In this document: positions 6,249 to 7,911 of the stretch, in pieces
Numbering within the stretch: the first letter of the stretch is position 1
Layout of the letters: every line of letters starts with the position of its first letter
Assembly: GCA_937907555.1 (NCBI GenBank)
Contig: CALEST010000121.1
Span: 1-7,911, forward strand
Origin: an uncultured Sediminibacterium sp.
Lineage (GTDB): Bacteria > Bacteroidota > Bacteroidia > Chitinophagales > Chitinophagaceae
Direction: 5' to 3'
Length of the DNA stretch: 7,911 bases
Made by a program: the position numbers and the translations under genes
Notes under the pieces: model-generated
Told to the model about the DNA's origin: nothing
Databases searched by the model: none
Seen by the model: only the letters and a program-made list of their open reading frames with translations

Positions 6249-6740
6249 TCATCCAATAATACTGGCTGCACTTCTTCTTACGCCTGGAATCATGGCTACA
6301 CATTGCCAGAAGCCAATAACAAAAGCTTTTTTATTGGAGACTTCTTCATCAACAGAAATAGTAGGGTTCTTGAAAAGGGAATCAATAAAAATCAAGGCAA
6401 CTCCACCCAATACCATCGTAATGGAAACTACCATCGGGCTTTCCAGTAATGCATCAATGGTATCAGAAAACAATGCTCCCAAAATCAATGCAGGCAAAAC
6501 GGCAATGATGAGTTTTAAATAAAATTTCCAACGATTCAGTGGGAAGAATTTTCCTCTGAATAAAATCACAACCGAACAAATCGCACCCAGTTGAATGGCT
6601 ACTTCAAATAATTTGGTAAAATCATCCTTGGCAATACCCATAAAGGAACTGGCAATAATCATATGACCAGTAGAGGAAATGGGAAGGAACTCTGTGATGC
6701 CTTCGATAATGGCGATGATGACAGCTTCTAAATAGGTCAT
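6249..6740 (-). CDS. uppP: UppP N-terminal fragment, residues 1-163
   Basis: This part carries the ExxxE motif (E13, E17), SSTGH (22-26), about four to five hydrophobic segments and the altered PGVRRSAAS loop, and ends at TGA just three residues after that loop (IIG). If made alone it would lack the last three or so membrane helices and is unlikely to fold as an active enzyme. The ATG (complement of 6738-6740) overlaps the DUF3098 stop as TAATG, the usual coupled arrangement. Confidence 0.7.
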   Translation of the reverse strand: MTYLEAVIIAIIEGITEFLPISSTGHMIIASSFMGIAKDDFTKLFEVAIQLGAICSVVILFRGKFFPLNRWKFYLKLIIAVLPALILGALFSDTIDALLESPMVVSITMVLGGVALIFIDSLFKNPTISVDEEVSNKKAFVIGFWQCVAMIPGVRRSAASIIG

Positions 6741-6982
6741 TATGCAGTCTTTGGTTTCTTAAAGATTGCGTAAACTTCAATCAGCAATCCAACTACAATT
6801 AAAATAGGCGCAATGGTAATACGTGTTTTGCTATAGACTTCGGTATTGGCAAACACGCTGGGATCTTCACTTTTTCCACCACTCATTAAATACATGCCCA
6901 GGGCAATGACAAGGCCGCCAATCAACATAAATAAAAAGTTTTCTTTTGAAAAAAGGGGGGTGGGTTTATTGTTAGTGCTCAT
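6740..6982 (-). CDS. DUF3098 small membrane protein
   Basis: An 80-residue protein that I recognise as DUF3098, a family found in Bacteroidota next to ftsX and uppP. It has a short cytosolic N-terminus (MSTNNKPTPLFSKENF), a first membrane helix at about 16-34 (glycine-rich, IGGLVIALGMYLMSGG), a loop with DPSVFANTEVYSKTRI (40-55), a second helix at about 55-74 and a basic tail KKPKTA. Both ends are predicted in the cytosol by the positive-inside rule. Function is unknown; gene order suggests a link to FtsX or to lipid-carrier recycling. It lies 60 bp after ftsX and overlaps uppP by one base, so it is probably co-translated with uppP. Codons 8-12 include C6/T6 tracts near the start, which are slippage-prone. 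Confidence 0.85.
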   Translation of the reverse strand: MSTNNKPTPLFSKENFLFMLIGGLVIALGMYLMSGGKSEDPSVFANTEVYSKTRITIAPILIVVGLLIEVYAIFKKPKTA

Positions 6983-7042
6983 ATGAACTCTTTTTAGATT
7001 ATTTAAGTTTCTACTTATTTGAATGGAATTAAACGATTCTCA

Positions 7043-7911
7043 TTAATACAAATCATCCAGTTTCATCTTCAGGTATTTCAATACACTTCTGTGTGTGCTC
7101 AATACAGAAATACCAACACCAAGTATAATCAACCCGCCAAACAAAAGCAAGGTATGGTTGGTATTGCGGATGGCTTTTAATTGCGGGAACTGTGCTTCCG
7201 CCCAGCCAATTAAAGAGAACATTAATGCGATGGCAATACCCGAGCTGATGAGTCCATTGATGATGGCGCGGATATTGAGTGGCCGTGCAATAAAAGACTG
7301 TGTGGCTCCCACCATCTGCATCGTTTTAATCAGGAAGCGATTGCTGAACATAGCCAGACGAATGGTATTGTCGATGCTTACAATAACAATCACACAAAGC
7401 GTAATAGCTACTACTAAAAAGATTAATCCAATTTTGGAAGCTCTTTCATTTAAACTGGTTACCAGACTTTGAGGGTATTGTAAATCGGTAATCTGATTGC
7501 CATAGGCAGCCATTAAATCGGCACTGATGAGGGCAAGACTGTCTTTATTTACATATTCAGCTTTAGCATAGAAGTCAATGCTCTCTGGTAGGGGGTTTAC
7601 GTCCAGGATTTTTGCCCAGTCTTCATTGTTCTCTTTGTTCCAGATTTCCTTGGCTGTGTTTTTGTCTACGTACACTACGTTCTTGGCGTAGGGCTTGCCC
7701 GCAATATACTGTTGAATCTGAGCAATGGTGTCTTTATTCAGGGTTCGCATATAAGCGCTCAGGCGAATGTCTTCCTTGAAGGTATTGCCCACTGCGTTCA
7801 GATTTAAAAAGAACCAGCCCATGATTCCCATGATTAGTAAAACAAGGGCTACGCCTACAACGGTATAGATATAATTGGGTTTTCCCCGCTTGAGTGATGC
7901 TTTTCCTGCCT
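7043..7911 (-). CDS. ftsX: Cell division protein FtsX (5' end just beyond the right edge)
   Basis: FtsX is the membrane partner of the ATPase FtsE; together they transmit divisome signals to peptidoglycan hydrolases outside the inner membrane. The frame stays open to the window edge: before the Met at 7831 another 26 codons read AGKASLKRGKPNYIYTVVGV and on, giving a basic cytosolic tail and TM1, so the true start is a few codons outside. Numbering from that Met: the external domain spans about 9-130, TM2 132-152, TM3 188-208 and TM4 226-246. The segment MFSNRFLIKTMQMVGATQSF (161-180) is the conserved cytosolic loop of FtsX proteins (VGAT, then RPLNIRAIINGLISSG). Total visible is 288 codons, near full length. 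It heads the cluster ftsX-DUF3098-uppP; ftsE is not adjacent here. Confidence 0.93.
   Translation of the reverse strand, partial: AGKASLKRGKPNYIYTVVGVALVLLIMGIMGWFFLNLNAVGNTFKEDIRLSAYMRTLNKDTIAQIQQYIAGKPYAKNVVYVDKNTAKEIWNKENNEDWAKILDVNPLPESIDFYAKAEYVNKDSLALISADLMAAYGNQITDLQYPQSLVTSLNERASKIGLIFLVVAITLCVIVIVSIDNTIRLAMFSNRFLIKTMQMVGATQSFIARPLNIRAIINGLISSGIAIALMFSLIGWAEAQFPQLKAIRNTNHTLLLFGGLIILGVGISVLSTHRSVLKYLKMKLDDLY

Larger units (their letters stand above)
5943..6740 (-). pseudogene. uppP: Undecaprenyl-diphosphatase UppP (BacA), interrupted by an in-frame TGA
   Basis: UppP removes a phosphate from undecaprenyl diphosphate at the inner membrane, recycling the lipid carrier for peptidoglycan and other envelope polymers; overexpression gives bacitracin resistance. 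Read through the TGA at 6249-6251, the frame encodes 265 positions, the normal family length, with both halves fully recognisable and no frame change. The first motif is intact (E13, E17, S22, S23, H26). The second motif reads PGVRRSAAS (152-160) against the family PGxSRSxxT, so the first Ser is Arg. The next codons should read IIGG-M; the second Gly codon is TGA, one base from GGA. It may be a recent pseudogene, a two-polypeptide gene, a read-through gene or a sequence error. The reading frame after the stop is undecayed, so the lesion is recent or tolerated. It overlaps DUF3098 by 1 bp (TAATG) and precedes the MFS gene by 5 bp. Confidence 0.85.

Noticed and set aside
6249..6251. TGA recoded as glycine (as in some candidate-phylum bacteria)
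   Set aside because: With glycine recoding, internal TGA codons should be frequent, but none occurs in the other genes here, and gene content is ordinary Bacteroidota.
6184..6522. 112-codon plus-strand frame spanning the uppP interruption
   Set aside because: It is antisense to conserved uppP codons on both sides of the TGA and shows no domain; it does not explain the interruption.
6949..6960. A6G6 homopolymers (C6/T6 sense) near the start of DUF3098 as a phase-variation switch
   Set aside because: The tracts are short and the frame is intact; nothing shows switching in a housekeeping cluster.

Overview
The window comes from a Bacteroidota genome, most likely a Chitinophagaceae-like lineage. 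Four things point there: the gene order ftsX-DUF3098-uppP and the pair greA-HIT, which I know from that phylum; AT-rich intergenic DNA; promoters matching the Bacteroidota TTTG / TAnnTTTG consensus rather than the E. coli one; and few Shine-Dalgarno sites. Assignment below phylum is a guess. The window is almost all coding (only one gap exceeds 100 bp). I see no tRNA, rRNA, IS element, CRISPR array or prophage gene. All complete genes end in TAA except the MFS gene, which ends in TAG.

Layout. Positions 1-230 (minus) hold the N-terminal end of an ABC-transporter ATPase that runs off the left edge. Positions 231-407 are a divergent regulatory region. It has a good minus-strand promoter for the ABC gene with AGTGTA/TACAC repeats over its start point, and a plus-strand promoter for greA followed by a terminator-like hairpin in the greA leader. 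Then come greA and a HIT-family gene (plus), ruvC (minus, convergent), a flippase-like membrane protein plus a DUF3108 envelope protein (plus, 2 bp apart, both with non-ATG starts), and a minus-strand cluster. In transcription order that cluster is ftsX (cut by the right edge), DUF3098, uppP, a UMF1/Atg22-type MFS transporter and an MBL-fold hydrolase. From DUF3098 onward the cluster is tightly packed: 1-bp overlap, 5-bp gap, 14-bp overlap.

How the genes fit together. The minus cluster joins cell-division signalling to peptidoglycan hydrolases (FtsX) with recycling of the undecaprenyl lipid carrier (UppP). The flippase-like/DUF3108 pair is also an envelope pair. greA and ruvC are housekeeping genes for transcription elongation and recombination.

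The most notable points are two. First, uppP is split by an in-frame TGA and also carries a Ser-to-Arg change in its catalytic PGxSRS motif. Second, the greA leader contains a 13-bp hairpin plus T-tract where no upstream plus-strand gene exists to terminate, which suggests attenuation of greA, comparable to the short GraL leader RNAs known for E. coli greA. I found no previously undescribed multi-gene system; most of the window is ordinary core genome.
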